Of a stretch of DNA of 64,000 bases, positions 46,773-55,927 are shown piece after piece. Both the position numbers and the translations under genes were made by a program. Below the pieces are notes generated by a model. The model was given only the letters and a program-made list of their open reading frames with translations. It was not told where the DNA came from and searched no databases. This DNA comes from Planctomycetota bacterium (lineage in GTDB: Bacteria; Planctomycetota; UBA1135; GCA-002686595), in contig JADYYP010000009.1 in NCBI GenBank assembly GCA_020853575.1, forward strand, positions 28,348 through 92,347, in the 5' to 3' direction. Position 1 is the stretch's first letter; each line of letters opens with the position of its first letter.

Positions 46773-47630
46773 ATGCACCCGATCCTGTTCGAGATCCCCG
46801 GCCTGGGCTTTCCCGTGCGCTCCTTCGGCGTGATGTTGGCCCTGGGATTCCTGTTGGGGTCCCACATCCTCTCGCGGTTGGTGGCCAAGCACTCGAGCGA
46901 TCCGGCGCGCGACGTCGAGCGCTACGGCGCGATACCGGTGTGGGTGTTGGTCGGCTTGGTCAGCGGCGCGCGCCTGATGTACGTCGTGGTCGAGGTCGCG
47001 CGCGGCTCGGACACCGGACACAGCTACCTCGCCAACCCGCTCAAGATCCTGGCGGTGTGGGAGGGCGGGCTGGTGATGTACGGCGGCTATTTCGGCGCGC
47101 TCGTCGGAGGGATGTGGTGCGCTCGTCGACATGGACTGCGCGTGTACCACGCCGCCGATTTGGGTGCGGTCGCGGGCTTCTTCGGCCAGGCCGTCGGACG
47201 CGTGGGCTGCCTGTTGGTCGGCGACGACTACGGCTCGATCGTGCCCAAGGCCTGGGAGCACCTGCCCTTTCCGCTGACGGTGCGCGTCCCCAATCCGCTG
47301 CCCGAGCACAGCCTGTTCGGCGCCGAGAACGCGGGCCAGCTCCTGTGGGCCACGCAGCCCATGATGTCGATCAAGGCGCTGATCGTGGCCAGCCTGGGTC
47401 TGTGGTTGCTCAAGCGCCGCCGCTACGAGGGTCAGGTCGCGCTGACCTGCCTGCTGACTTACTCCGTGCTGCGCTTCACGGTCGAGCTGTTCCGCGGCGA
47501 TGCCGTGCGCGGTGTGTGGTTCCAAGGCCGGATCTCGACTTCGCAGATGATCGCGCTGGTCTCGGGCTCTCTGGCGCTGGCGCTGCTCGCGAGGAACTGG
47601 CGCCGGCGCGACGAAATCCCCGCGACCTAG
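46773..47630 (+). CDS. lgt: Prolipoprotein diacylglyceryl transferase
   Basis: Lgt adds diacylglycerol to the lipobox Cys of prelipoproteins in the inner membrane. The 285-residue protein begins IPGLGFPVRSFGVMLALGFL and carries AVWEGGLVMYGGYFGALVGG, VGRVGCLLVGDDYG, VLRFTVELFRGD and STSQMIALVSGS. At the position of E. coli His103 there is a Tyr (VMYGG), as in some other phyla. Two lipoproteins in this window (37.6 kb, 41.9 kb) and one at 50.9 kb are likely substrates. A TAGAAT -10 box (46755-46760) lies 12 bases before the ATG. Confidence 0.93.
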   Translation: MHPILFEIPGLGFPVRSFGVMLALGFLLGSHILSRLVAKHSSDPARDVERYGAIPVWVLVGLVSGARLMYVVVEVARGSDTGHSYLANPLKILAVWEGGLVMYGGYFGALVGGMWCARRHGLRVYHAADLGAVAGFFGQAVGRVGCLLVGDDYGSIVPKAWEHLPFPLTVRVPNPLPEHSLFGAENAGQLLWATQPMMSIKALIVASLGLWLLKRRRYEGQVALTCLLTYSVLRFTVELFRGDAVRGVWFQGRISTSQMIALVSGSLALALLARNWRRRDEIPAT

Positions 47631-47641
47631 GCCGCGCCAGC

Positions 47642-48634
47642 ATGCAACGGAGTTTCGTCCACGCCGGCGTCGACGAGGCCGGACTTGGGCCGATCCTCGG
47701 GCCGCTCACCTTGGGGTACAGCGTCTTTCGCGCGCCGTGCGACGCGAGCGAACTGTGGCGCGCGCTCGCGCCCGCCGTCACGGACGATCCGCTGCGCGAC
47801 GCGAGCGCGTTCGTGGTCGCGGACTCCAAGCTGGTGTTCAAGCGCACCCCGCGCTGCGCCAAGCGCCTGGAGGCGACCGCGCTCGGATTCCTGGCGCTGC
47901 GCGACCCCGCACGCCGCCCGCACACCACGGTCGCCCGCTATCTGTGGGAGACACCGGCGGAGATCGCGCTCGACGCTCCGACCATCGCGCGCCATCCGTG
48001 GTACCGCGACGGCTCGACGCCGCTGCCGCGCCACTGGTCGCCGGAGACGCTCGAGTTGCGCGTCGAGTCGCTGCACCGTGCGTTGCGCAAGGCCGGAGTC
48101 GAGTTGCTCGACCTCGGTCTGCGCGCCGTGCCCGAGGCCGAGCTCAACCGCTCGTTCCAGGAGACGGACAACAAGTCGCGCACGCACTGGCACGCGTCGC
48201 GGCCGATCTTCCGGCGCATCTGGGAGCACCACGCCGAGCAAGGCGTCGAGTTGGTCGTCGATCGCCATGGCGGTCGCATGCACTACGGCTCGATCCTCGC
48301 TCGCGACTTCCAGGACGCCACGGTCGAGCTCGTCGACGAGAGCCCGGAGTGTTCGCGCTACGCGCTCAGCGAGCGCCGCGGCTCGCGCTCGATGCGCGTC
48401 ACGTTCGCCGAGAAGGCCGAGAGACGCTCTTTCGCCGTCGCATTGGCTTCGTGTCTCGCCAAGTACGCGCGGGAGACCGCGATGGACGCGTTCAACGCCT
48501 ACTTCGCGGAACGCCAACCGGGGCTGGTCCCAACCGCGGGCTACACGACCGACGGGCGGCGCTGGCTCGAGGACGCGCGCGAGCTCGTGCGGCGCGAGCG
48601 CATCGAGGCCACGACGCTGGTGCGCACGCGCTAG
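47642..48634 (+). CDS. RNase HII-like protein
   Basis: This 330-residue protein begins with HAGVDEAGLGPILGPLTLGY, which matches the GxDEAGRGPLxGP catalytic start of RNase HII. Later come VVDRHGGRMHYGSIL (a plausible second metal Asp) and ALASCLAKYARETAMDAFNA, equal to the ASILAKxxRD block of RNase HII and HIII. It is longer than usual RNase HII (about 200-250 residues) because of an insertion around 90-170. Whether it cuts RNA-DNA hybrids or has another RNase H-fold activity is uncertain. It starts 12 bases after lgt, probably in one transcript. Confidence 0.72.
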   Translation: MQRSFVHAGVDEAGLGPILGPLTLGYSVFRAPCDASELWRALAPAVTDDPLRDASAFVVADSKLVFKRTPRCAKRLEATALGFLALRDPARRPHTTVARYLWETPAEIALDAPTIARHPWYRDGSTPLPRHWSPETLELRVESLHRALRKAGVELLDLGLRAVPEAELNRSFQETDNKSRTHWHASRPIFRRIWEHHAEQGVELVVDRHGGRMHYGSILARDFQDATVELVDESPECSRYALSERRGSRSMRVTFAEKAERRSFAVALASCLAKYARETAMDAFNAYFAERQPGLVPTAGYTTDGRRWLEDARELVRRERIEATTLVRTR

Positions 48635-49153
48635 TTCGCGCGACTCCCCGGGGGCGCGGACACGCGCGCGCTCGTCTCGCTCGCGGCCCTGGACGCATGT
48701 CGTCTGCTGAGCGCTCGTCTTCGCGGGGCCGCGCGCCGTGAGCGCGGAGAGCGCGGACGCGACGCCGGAATCTGCTGGAGCAACGCAGCCCGCCCTGGCG
48801 ATCCTCTCCCGGAGTCTGTCGACCTCTCCATTCTCCATGGGGGCTGGGAGATCCAAGCCCGCCAAGCGCCTCGACTCCGGTCCCCCGCCGTCCGGCGCTC
48901 TGCTCGACGCCCCGCGAGCGTCCGGCGCTTGCCAGGGCGTTGCACAGCGATCCGCGGGCGCTTCGCGCGGTCGTGCGTGGAGCACGCGCGGTCGACTCGA
49001 GCCGCGCTGCTCGCGAAGCTGAGTGCTCCACTTGCGCTTCCGAATCCGCTGCTGATCCTGCGGGCCGCCGTCCTCCCGCCTGACTCGCGCACGCGCGGCT
49101 GATAAGGTTGTCGGGCTCGTCCCGGTACCGACCCCCGCCACGCCCCCACGCCC
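48635..49153. other. Intergenic stretch without a convincing gene
   Basis: About 520 bases with only Arg/Ala/Ser-rich frames. TAAGGT (49103-49108) is a possible -10 box, 45 bases before the next start. Confidence 0.45.
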
Positions 49154-50479
49154 TTGAAGACCGCCATCCTCGGCGCCGGCATCTCCGGCCTAGCCCTCGC
49201 CCGTTTCCTGATCGAAGGCGGCCTAGCCAAGGGCGACGTGAGCTTGTTCGAGGCCGCGCCCGCGATCGGCGGATTGTGCGCCTCGAAGACCGTCGACGGT
49301 TTCACTTACGACGTCACCGGTGGCCACATCCTCTACAGCAAGGATCTGGCGGCCATGAACTGGATCAAGGCCTGCGCCGGGGGCGAGCGGGCATTCGTCA
49401 AGCGCAACCGCAACACCAAGATCCGCTTCGCCGATCGCTGGGTGCACTACCCGTTCGAGAACGGACTGGGCGATCTACCTCAGCAAGCCAATTTCGACTG
49501 CCTCAAAGGCTACGTCACCGCCTGGCACCGCCGGCAAGTCGACGGTTCGGCGGCGCCCGCTGCGTTCGACGCTTGGGTGCGCTGGCGCTTCGGCGAGGGC
49601 ATCGCGCGCCACTTCATGGACCCCTACAACGAGAAGGTCTGGAAACGGCCGCTCGCGCAGCTCTCCAGCGATTGGGTCGCCGGCCGCGTGCCGGACGCGC
49701 CGGTGGACGACGTGTTGCGTTCGTCGATCGGGATCCGCACCGAGGGCTACACCCATCAAGCCTCGTTCTTCTACCCCTCGCACGGTGGCTTCCAGGCAAT
49801 CACCGACGGCATCGGAGCGAGCGTCCTGGAGCGCGTGCGACTTTCGACCCCGGTCCGGGACCTGGTGCGCGGCGCCAGCGGTTGGCGCGTCAACGGCGAG
49901 GAGTTCGACCGGGTCGTCAGCACGCTCGCGCTCACGGACTTGCCGGGGATCGTCAAGCACATGCCGCGCGCGCCGGCCGAGGCCATGGCGGCGCTCGAGT
50001 ACAACTCGATCACCTGCCTGTTGGTTGCGCTCGACCGCGCCGAGCATCCCGATCTGTCGTGGATCTACCTGCCCCACGCGGAGCAAGGACCGACCAATCG
50101 GGTCACGTACATGTCGAATTACGCTCCCGGCCTGGCCCCCGTCGGCAAGAGCTCGCTCCTGTGCGAGGTCACGCACCCCGGTGGCCAGCCGTACCCAGGT
50201 GCGGAGCTCGAGCGCGAGGTCATCGAGGGCCTCGAGGCCGCCGGCGTGTTGCAGGCGCGCGAGGTGCTCTTCACCGATCGCACGAGCACGCGCCACGCCT
50301 ACGTGGTCTTCGACCACGGCTATGGCGCGCGCCGTCGCACGGCGCTCGAGTGGCTCGAGACCGTCGAAATCACCCCGCTCGGCAGGTTTGGTCGCTTCGA
50401 GTACGACAACTCGGACCAATGCGTGATCAAGGCGCGCGAGCTCGCCGGCCGCTTGCTGGCTCAGGCGCGCGCGGGTTGA
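49154..50479 (+). CDS. FAD-dependent NAD(P)-binding oxidoreductase (UDP-galactopyranose mutase/protoporphyrinogen oxidase-like)
   Basis: This 441-residue protein opens with the FAD-binding dinucleotide motif AILGAGISGLALARFLIEG and continues with LFEAAPAIGGLCASKTVDGF. DPYNEKVWKRPLAQLSSDWV and FFYPSHGGFQAITDGIGASV resemble the amine-oxidase family proteins that sit near envelope polysaccharide genes and UDP-galactopyranose mutase. The precise reaction cannot be told from sequence. The start is TTG 49154, four residues before the Rossmann motif; no better ATG exists. Confidence 0.75.
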   Translation: MKTAILGAGISGLALARFLIEGGLAKGDVSLFEAAPAIGGLCASKTVDGFTYDVTGGHILYSKDLAAMNWIKACAGGERAFVKRNRNTKIRFADRWVHYPFENGLGDLPQQANFDCLKGYVTAWHRRQVDGSAAPAAFDAWVRWRFGEGIARHFMDPYNEKVWKRPLAQLSSDWVAGRVPDAPVDDVLRSSIGIRTEGYTHQASFFYPSHGGFQAITDGIGASVLERVRLSTPVRDLVRGASGWRVNGEEFDRVVSTLALTDLPGIVKHMPRAPAEAMAALEYNSITCLLVALDRAEHPDLSWIYLPHAEQGPTNRVTYMSNYAPGLAPVGKSSLLCEVTHPGGQPYPGAELEREVIEGLEAAGVLQAREVLFTDRTSTRHAYVVFDHGYGARRRTALEWLETVEITPLGRFGRFEYDNSDQCVIKARELAGRLLAQARAG

Positions 50480-50908
50480 GCTCCAGTTCGTCGGCGCAGC
50501 TCGCGCGCGCCGCACGCGGGCGGCCGGCGGACCATGGTTCACGATTGCAATCTCGTAATCCGAGCCCGATCGCGCGCGCGGCGGCATATGGAACGAGTCG
50601 TCCTCGTCCCACTGGGGCAGTGACCGACTCGTTAGTGAACTTTCGGCGCGCCCCGGTCAAACTCGTGCTTTCGAGCGGGTTACAATTGGAGCGCACGAGT
50701 GTGGACCGCGGTTGCGAGGGGCTGCAGCTGGCCCTCGCGAGTCACGGGCCGGAGTTCGGATCGCTCTGATCCTGGTCGAATTGGTCTCGAAAGATCTTCC
50801 CTAGTCGAACCGCGAGGGGCGGTTCGCGGCCCGGGGAGGACCGTTGGCGCGTCCGAGCTCGCATCGGTCGCGGCGTCCAGCGGTGCTCGTGCCCCTCGCA
50901 TGCCTCCC
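50480..50908. promoter_or_regulatory. Intergenic region with probable promoter and long leader
   Basis: About 430 bases carry no gene. TACAAT (50681-50686) is a good -10 box, and the transcript would then have a leader of about 215 bases before ATG 50909. An in-frame GTG at 50699 would start an N-terminal extension of 70 residues ahead of a signal peptide, which makes it unlikely. No riboswitch or hairpin stands out. Confidence 0.35.
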
Positions 50909-53311
50909 ATGAATCGCAATCAACTCGAATCCATCTCGCGGACGACCACCGCTCTCGCGCTCGCCTTCCTCGGTTCCTGCGGAGGCGGCGGCGGTGGCGG
51001 ATCTGGTGGCGGCGGCGTGCCCGATGCGCCCAAGAACCTGACGCTGAGCGCGTCGTTCGTGCGCTTCGCGCGCGGCGTCCAGATCGACCCCATCACGGCC
51101 AGCGTGAACGGCTCCGTCGACACCTGGACGGTCACCCCCGCCCTGCCCGCGGGACTCGCGCTCGACCCGCTCGACGGGACCATCTCGGGCACCGCGACGA
51201 GTCTCTCGGACGACGTGAGCTACACGCTGCGCGCCGCGAACTCCCAGGGGTTCGACGAGGCCACGTTGGAGCTTGGCGTGACTCCTCCGCCGAGGTTCGT
51301 GGTCGCCGGCAACAGCGCGGACGACACGCTCTCGACCTTCATCGTCGACGCCTCCAGCGGGTTGCTGACGCCGACGGGATACACCGTTTCCACGCACGGA
51401 GCGGACTTCGTGCGCGGCATTGCGCAGAACCGCGCCGGCAACGTGGTGTACGTGGCCAATCGCAGCTCGCGCGACATCTCGATCTTCGACATCGATCCCG
51501 AGAGCGGCCGGCTGGCGGAGCGCGGCACGATCGCGACGCTCGGAGGCAGCCCCAACGAGCTCGTGCTGCACCCCACCGCGAACGTGCTGTACGTCGTCGC
51601 GCGCACCGGTACTCACGTGGAGGCGCTGGCCATCGATGCGCTCGACGGCTCGCTCTCCTCGCTCGGAGGCGTCAGCTTGCCGAGCAACGGCTACGAGAGC
51701 TTGCTGATCGACCCGGCGGGATCCTTCCTGTGGGTTTCGAACACCAACTCGAACACGGTGCGCACGCTGACCCTCGACGGTATCACCTTCCTCCCGGCCG
51801 ACACGGGCCTCGAGGTGGTGGCGTCGAACGACCCGACCTCGATGGTCCTGTCGCGCGATCGGCGGTTCGTCTATGCCTGCGCGCTGACCGGCAACCGCGT
51901 CGAGACCTTCAGCGTCGACGCGCTGACGGGTGCGCTGACCAAGATCCAGTCGCTCGGCACCGGCGCGCTGCCGGCGCGGCTCGCGCTGGCGCCGTCGGGT
52001 CGCTTCCTCTACGCAGCGATCTCGAGCGAAGACACGATCCGCACCTACAGTGTCGATCGAGTCAGCGGCTTGCTCGCTCAAGTTTCGACGACGCCGACCG
52101 GCGACCGCCCGGCGTCGATCGTCCTGGACCCCTCCGGTTCGTATCTGTACGCGACCGAGATCAATCCGCCGCTGGGAGCCTCCGACGTCAATTCGGGCGA
52201 GCTCGGTGTGTACTCCATCGATGGCGAGACCGGTGCGCTCCTGCGCCAGGCGACGATGCGCGCGCGGCTCGAGCCGCTGTACGTGGCGGTGATCACCGGC
52301 GACGCGCCTCTCGCGCTGCACACCAAGTTCGCCTACGTCGCCAACAGCGCCTCGAACAACCTGTCGGTGTTCTCCGTCGACAGCGTCGACGGAAGCCTGA
52401 GTGAAGTCGGTTCCGCGCTCCCGACCGGTGGCCAACCGCAGGCGATCGCGGCGCACCCCAATGGGCGCTGGGTGTACTCCGCCAACGCGGCCGACGACCA
52501 AGTCGCGGCCTTCCAGGTCGACGCCTTGGGAGGCACGCTGACGCCGATCGGAGCAGCGTTCGCCGTGGGCGACGAGCCCATCGCGATCGCCGTCGAGAGC
52601 TCGGGCCGCTTCCTGTACGTCGTCGATCGCGGCTCGGCCGACCTGCGCATGCTGGCGATCGACCCCCAGACGGGCGCGCTGTCGGACGTCGCGCAGGCCG
52701 CGACGCACGCGCCCGGCTCGGCTCTGGCGATCGATCCCTCGGGCCGCTTCGCGATGGTCGCTTGCCCCAGCTCGACCTCGATCGCGGTGTTCGACTCGTT
52801 GGTCGTGCCGGGAAGCCTGACCGAGGTTCCCCAGGCCGGCGTGCTCAGCGCGCAGCCGTTCTCGATCGCCATGCACCCCACGGGGAGGTTGCTGTTCAGC
52901 ACCTTCCACTCCAACGGACGCGTGGTGCTGTACTTCATCGATCCCATGGGGCAACTGACGCAGGTCGCGAGCAAGCCCTCGGGCGCCACTCCGATGTCGG
53001 TGGCGGTCCACGGCAGCGGGCGCTTCGCGTTCGTCGCCAATCGCGACGCCGCGGGCAACGGAGACGTCACGATCTTCCGCGTCGACCCCTCGACCGGGAT
53101 CCTCACGCGCGTCGACGAGGCCACCGCGGGCGTCCACCCGGTCGCGGCCGAGGTCGACCCGTCGGGCAACTTCTTGTACGTGGCCAACGAGACTTCCGGC
53201 GACGTGACACGCTTCATGATCAATCCGACCACTGGTCGGCTCTCGAGCGCCTTGTCGACGCCGGTCGGACTCGCGCCGAGCGCGTTGACCTTCATCTCCG
53301 AGCTCGAATAG
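50909..53311 (+). CDS. Lipoprotein with 6-phosphogluconolactonase-like (YVTN) beta-propeller
   Basis: This 800-residue protein has a lipoprotein signal (TTALALAFLGSCGGGG) and a Gly-rich spacer. A putative Ig-like domain (FVRFARGVQIDPITASVNGS) precedes two sets of seven-bladed YVTN/lactonase-type repeats such as VYVANRSSRDISIFDIDPES, RFLYAAISSEDTIRTYSVDR and RWVYSANAADDQVAAFQVDA. Repeats of FVYVANSASNNLSVFSVDS kind run throughout. Proteins like this bind ligands or other surface proteins; lactonase activity is not implied. Start ATG 50909 was chosen to place the lipobox correctly. Confidence 0.78.
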   Translation: MNRNQLESISRTTTALALAFLGSCGGGGGGGSGGGGVPDAPKNLTLSASFVRFARGVQIDPITASVNGSVDTWTVTPALPAGLALDPLDGTISGTATSLSDDVSYTLRAANSQGFDEATLELGVTPPPRFVVAGNSADDTLSTFIVDASSGLLTPTGYTVSTHGADFVRGIAQNRAGNVVYVANRSSRDISIFDIDPESGRLAERGTIATLGGSPNELVLHPTANVLYVVARTGTHVEALAIDALDGSLSSLGGVSLPSNGYESLLIDPAGSFLWVSNTNSNTVRTLTLDGITFLPADTGLEVVASNDPTSMVLSRDRRFVYACALTGNRVETFSVDALTGALTKIQSLGTGALPARLALAPSGRFLYAAISSEDTIRTYSVDRVSGLLAQVSTTPTGDRPASIVLDPSGSYLYATEINPPLGASDVNSGELGVYSIDGETGALLRQATMRARLEPLYVAVITGDAPLALHTKFAYVANSASNNLSVFSVDSVDGSLSEVGSALPTGGQPQAIAAHPNGRWVYSANAADDQVAAFQVDALGGTLTPIGAAFAVGDEPIAIAVESSGRFLYVVDRGSADLRMLAIDPQTGALSDVAQAATHAPGSALAIDPSGRFAMVACPSSTSIAVFDSLVVPGSLTEVPQAGVLSAQPFSIAMHPTGRLLFSTFHSNGRVVLYFIDPMGQLTQVASKPSGATPMSVAVHGSGRFAFVANRDAAGNGDVTIFRVDPSTGILTRVDEATAGVHPVAAEVDPSGNFLYVANETSGDVTRFMINPTTGRLSSALSTPVGLAPSALTFISELE

Positions 53312-53418
53312 ACGCCCGGGCGAGCAGCTCGACCGGCGGGGCGTGCGGTTGGACCGCGCGCCCCGCCGCGTTCCAGCCCGCACCGGCCCGCGCGCGCGAA
53401 ACATGCGGCGTCGGGCCT

Positions 53419-53424
53419 TATACT
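53419..53424 (+). promoter_or_regulatory. -10 element for mqnC-mqnE
   Basis: TATACT ends eight bases before the mqnC ATG, so the message would be leaderless or nearly so. No -35 box is obvious at 16-18 bases upstream. Confidence 0.45.
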
Positions 53425-53432
53425 GCGCGTTC

Positions 53433-54653
53433 ATGCCGGCTCCCGCGGACTCTCTCGTAGGCGCTTCGCCGCCGCGCGTTGCGCACGCTGCCTTGCGCTC
53501 GGATGTCGCGCGCATCGCCGCGCGAGTGCGCGATGGCACACGCCTCACGCCCGAGGACGCGCTGCTCCTCCACGAGCACGCGGACATCCTCGAGCTCGGC
53601 TTGCTGTCCGATCTCGTGCGTCGGCGCAAGCACCCCGAGCCGATCGTCACCTACATCGTCGATCGCAACCTCAACCCGACCAACGTCTGCATCACCGACT
53701 GCGGTTTCTGCGCGTTCTATCGGCGCCCCAAGGCCGACGGCGCCTACGTGCTCGAGCGCGGCGAAATCGTGCGCAAGATGCAAGAGCTCGCGGACCTGGG
53801 TGGACGCCAAGTGTTGATGCAAGGCGGCCACCACCCGTACCTGAAGTCCGACTGGTGGTGCGAGCTGTTCGCGGACCTGCGCGTGCGTTTTCCACAGATC
53901 AACTTGCACGCCCTCAGCGCGCCGGAGCTCGACCACCTCTCGAAGCTCGACAAGCGGCCCGTCGAGGAGGTGCTCCGCGACCTCATCGCAGCCGGCCTGG
54001 GCAGCCTGCCCGGCGCTGGCGCCGAGATCTTGGTCGAGCGCGTGCGCAAGATCATCGCTCCCAAGAAGACCACGACGGAGCGCTGGCTCGACGTGCACCG
54101 CAAGGCGCACGAAGCCGGTCTGCGTTCCTCGGCGACGATGATGTTCGGCCACGTCGAGAGCGTCGCCGAGTGCATCGAGCACATGACGCGCCTGCGCGAT
54201 CTGCAGGACGAAACTGGCGGCTTCACCGCCTTCGCCTGCTGGTTGATGCAGCCCGATGGCGTGCCGGAACAGCACCTCTATCCAGCGCGCCGCACACCCG
54301 CGGTGTATTTGCGGATGCAGGCGCTCTCGCGCATCTATCTCGACAACTTCGAGAACATCCAGACGAGCTACGTCACCGCCGGACTGAAGATGGCTCAGGT
54401 GACGCTGGGCTATGGCTGCAACGACTTCGGCGGGACGATGCTCGAGGAGAACGTGGTCAGCGCCGCCGGGTGCTTCCATCTCGCGCCGATCCAGAAGCTC
54501 GAGAACGTCATCCAGCGCGCCGGGTACACCCCCGTGCAGCGCAATTCGTGGTACGGAATCGTGGACCCGCGCCACCCGCGCTTGCTGCGTGGGCCGAGCT
54601 CGAAGGACGAAGCCGAATCTCATCGGGCGCCGCGCGCGGGGCCACCTCGATGA
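53433..54653 (+). CDS. mqnC: Cyclic dehypoxanthinyl futalosine synthase
   Basis: This 406-residue radical SAM enzyme of the futalosine route to menaquinone carries NPTNVCITDCGFCAFYRRPK with Cys86, Cys90 and Cys93 binding the [4Fe-4S] cluster. GSLPGAGAEILVERVRKI and GGTMLEENVVSAAGCFHLAP identify MqnC rather than MqnE. It cyclises dehypoxanthine futalosine. The stop overlaps the start of mqnE as ATGA, so the two are translated together. The last 30 residues (after RNSWYGIVD) are a divergent tail. Confidence 0.94.
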   Translation: MPAPADSLVGASPPRVAHAALRSDVARIAARVRDGTRLTPEDALLLHEHADILELGLLSDLVRRRKHPEPIVTYIVDRNLNPTNVCITDCGFCAFYRRPKADGAYVLERGEIVRKMQELADLGGRQVLMQGGHHPYLKSDWWCELFADLRVRFPQINLHALSAPELDHLSKLDKRPVEEVLRDLIAAGLGSLPGAGAEILVERVRKIIAPKKTTTERWLDVHRKAHEAGLRSSATMMFGHVESVAECIEHMTRLRDLQDETGGFTAFACWLMQPDGVPEQHLYPARRTPAVYLRMQALSRIYLDNFENIQTSYVTAGLKMAQVTLGYGCNDFGGTMLEENVVSAAGCFHLAPIQKLENVIQRAGYTPVQRNSWYGIVDPRHPRLLRGPSSKDEAESHRAPRAGPPR

Positions 54654-55825
54654 GTTGCTTCGCTGGCCGGAGCAACGACGAGCTGGTCGGGCTCGCGCGC
54701 GAGCACCAATTGGGTGCGATCGCGGAGAAGCTCCTCGCGCGTGAGCGTCTGTCGATCGAGGACGGCCTCGCGCTCTACCGCTCGCCGCACTTGCACGTCG
54801 TCGGAGCCCTCGCCAATCACGTGCGCGAACGCATGCACGGCGACCTGGCGTACTTCAACGTCAATCAGCACGTCAACTACACCAACCTGTGCAACAAGCT
54901 GTGCCGCTTCTGCGCGTTCCAGCGCCTGCCGGGACAGCCGGGCGCGTACCAGATGACGCCCGACGAGGCCGCGGACAAGGTGCGAGCGCAGTTGCACGAG
55001 CCCGTGACCGAGGTGCACATGGTCGCGGGTGTTTGGCCCAAGATCCCCTACGAGTACTACCTGGATCTGCTGCGCGCGGTGAAGGCCGCGCGACCGTCGA
55101 TCCACATCAAGGCCTTCACGATGGTCGAGCTCGACCAGATCGCGAAGGTCGCCAAGAAGCCGCTGCAGGTCGTGCTCGAGGAGCTCAAGGCCGCGGGCTT
55201 GGGTTCGGTTCCCGGCGGGGGCGCCGAGATCTTCAGCGAACGCGTGCGCGCGCAGACGTACCACCTCAAGATCTCTGGCGACGAGTGGCTCGAGATCGCG
55301 CGCAAGGTCCACCGCGCGGGACTGCGCTCGAATTGCACGATGCTCCACGGGCACATCGAGACCGTGGAGGAGCGCGTCGAGCACCTCGATCGCCTGCGCC
55401 GCCTGCAGGACGAGACGCACGGTTTCCAGACCTACATCCCGCTCTCGTTCCATCCCGACAACAGCGAGATGGCGGACGTGCCGGGCCCGACGGCCGTCGA
55501 CGAATTGCGCGAGATCGCGCTGGGACGTCTGATGCTCGACAACATCGCGCACGTCAAGGCCTACTGGATCTTGATGGACGTGGCCATCGCGCAACTGGCG
55601 CTCAGCTACGGTGCCGACGACGTCGACGGCACGGTCGTCGAGGAGCGCATCTACCACGACGCCGGAGCGACTACGCCTCAACAGGTCCAACGCGACCAGC
55701 TCGTGCAGTGGATCCTCGATGCCGGTCGGGTGCCGGTCGAGCGCGACACGCTCTATCAAGTCGTATGGAGCGCGGATCCCGTGCGTGCGCCCATCGGTCG
55801 CGCGGCGCCGGTCGCGGCAAGCTGA
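54650..55825 (+). CDS. mqnE: Aminofutalosine synthase
   Basis: This radical SAM enzyme has 391 residues and makes aminodeoxyfutalosine, the step two before MqnC in the futalosine route. The cluster motif is NYTNLCNKLCRFCAFQRLPG with Cys81, Cys85 and Cys88. MqnE-specific blocks are GSVPGGGAEIFSERVRAQ, NCTMLHGHIETVEERVEHLD and GADDVDGTVVEERIYHDAGA. Its overlap with mqnC supports one operon. The other pathway genes (mqnA, mqnB, mqnD) are not in the window. Confidence 0.94.
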   Translation: MSCFAGRSNDELVGLAREHQLGAIAEKLLARERLSIEDGLALYRSPHLHVVGALANHVRERMHGDLAYFNVNQHVNYTNLCNKLCRFCAFQRLPGQPGAYQMTPDEAADKVRAQLHEPVTEVHMVAGVWPKIPYEYYLDLLRAVKAARPSIHIKAFTMVELDQIAKVAKKPLQVVLEELKAAGLGSVPGGGAEIFSERVRAQTYHLKISGDEWLEIARKVHRAGLRSNCTMLHGHIETVEERVEHLDRLRRLQDETHGFQTYIPLSFHPDNSEMADVPGPTAVDELREIALGRLMLDNIAHVKAYWILMDVAIAQLALSYGADDVDGTVVEERIYHDAGATTPQQVQRDQLVQWILDAGRVPVERDTLYQVVWSADPVRAPIGRAAPVAAS

Positions 55826-55927
55826 GCCACGCTGCGCGAGCGGCGGCGGCCGACTCGGTTTTTCGGCGATCACCCGCAACTCCCGACGGTCGGCATCGGT
55901 CATCCACTTCCACGAAGGAGGTCCTGG

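Noticed and set aside
48631..49305. Minus-strand frames across the 48.6-49.3 kb gap
   Set aside because: Arg/Ala/Ser-rich composition, no motif, and overlap with the FAD-oxidoreductase gene.
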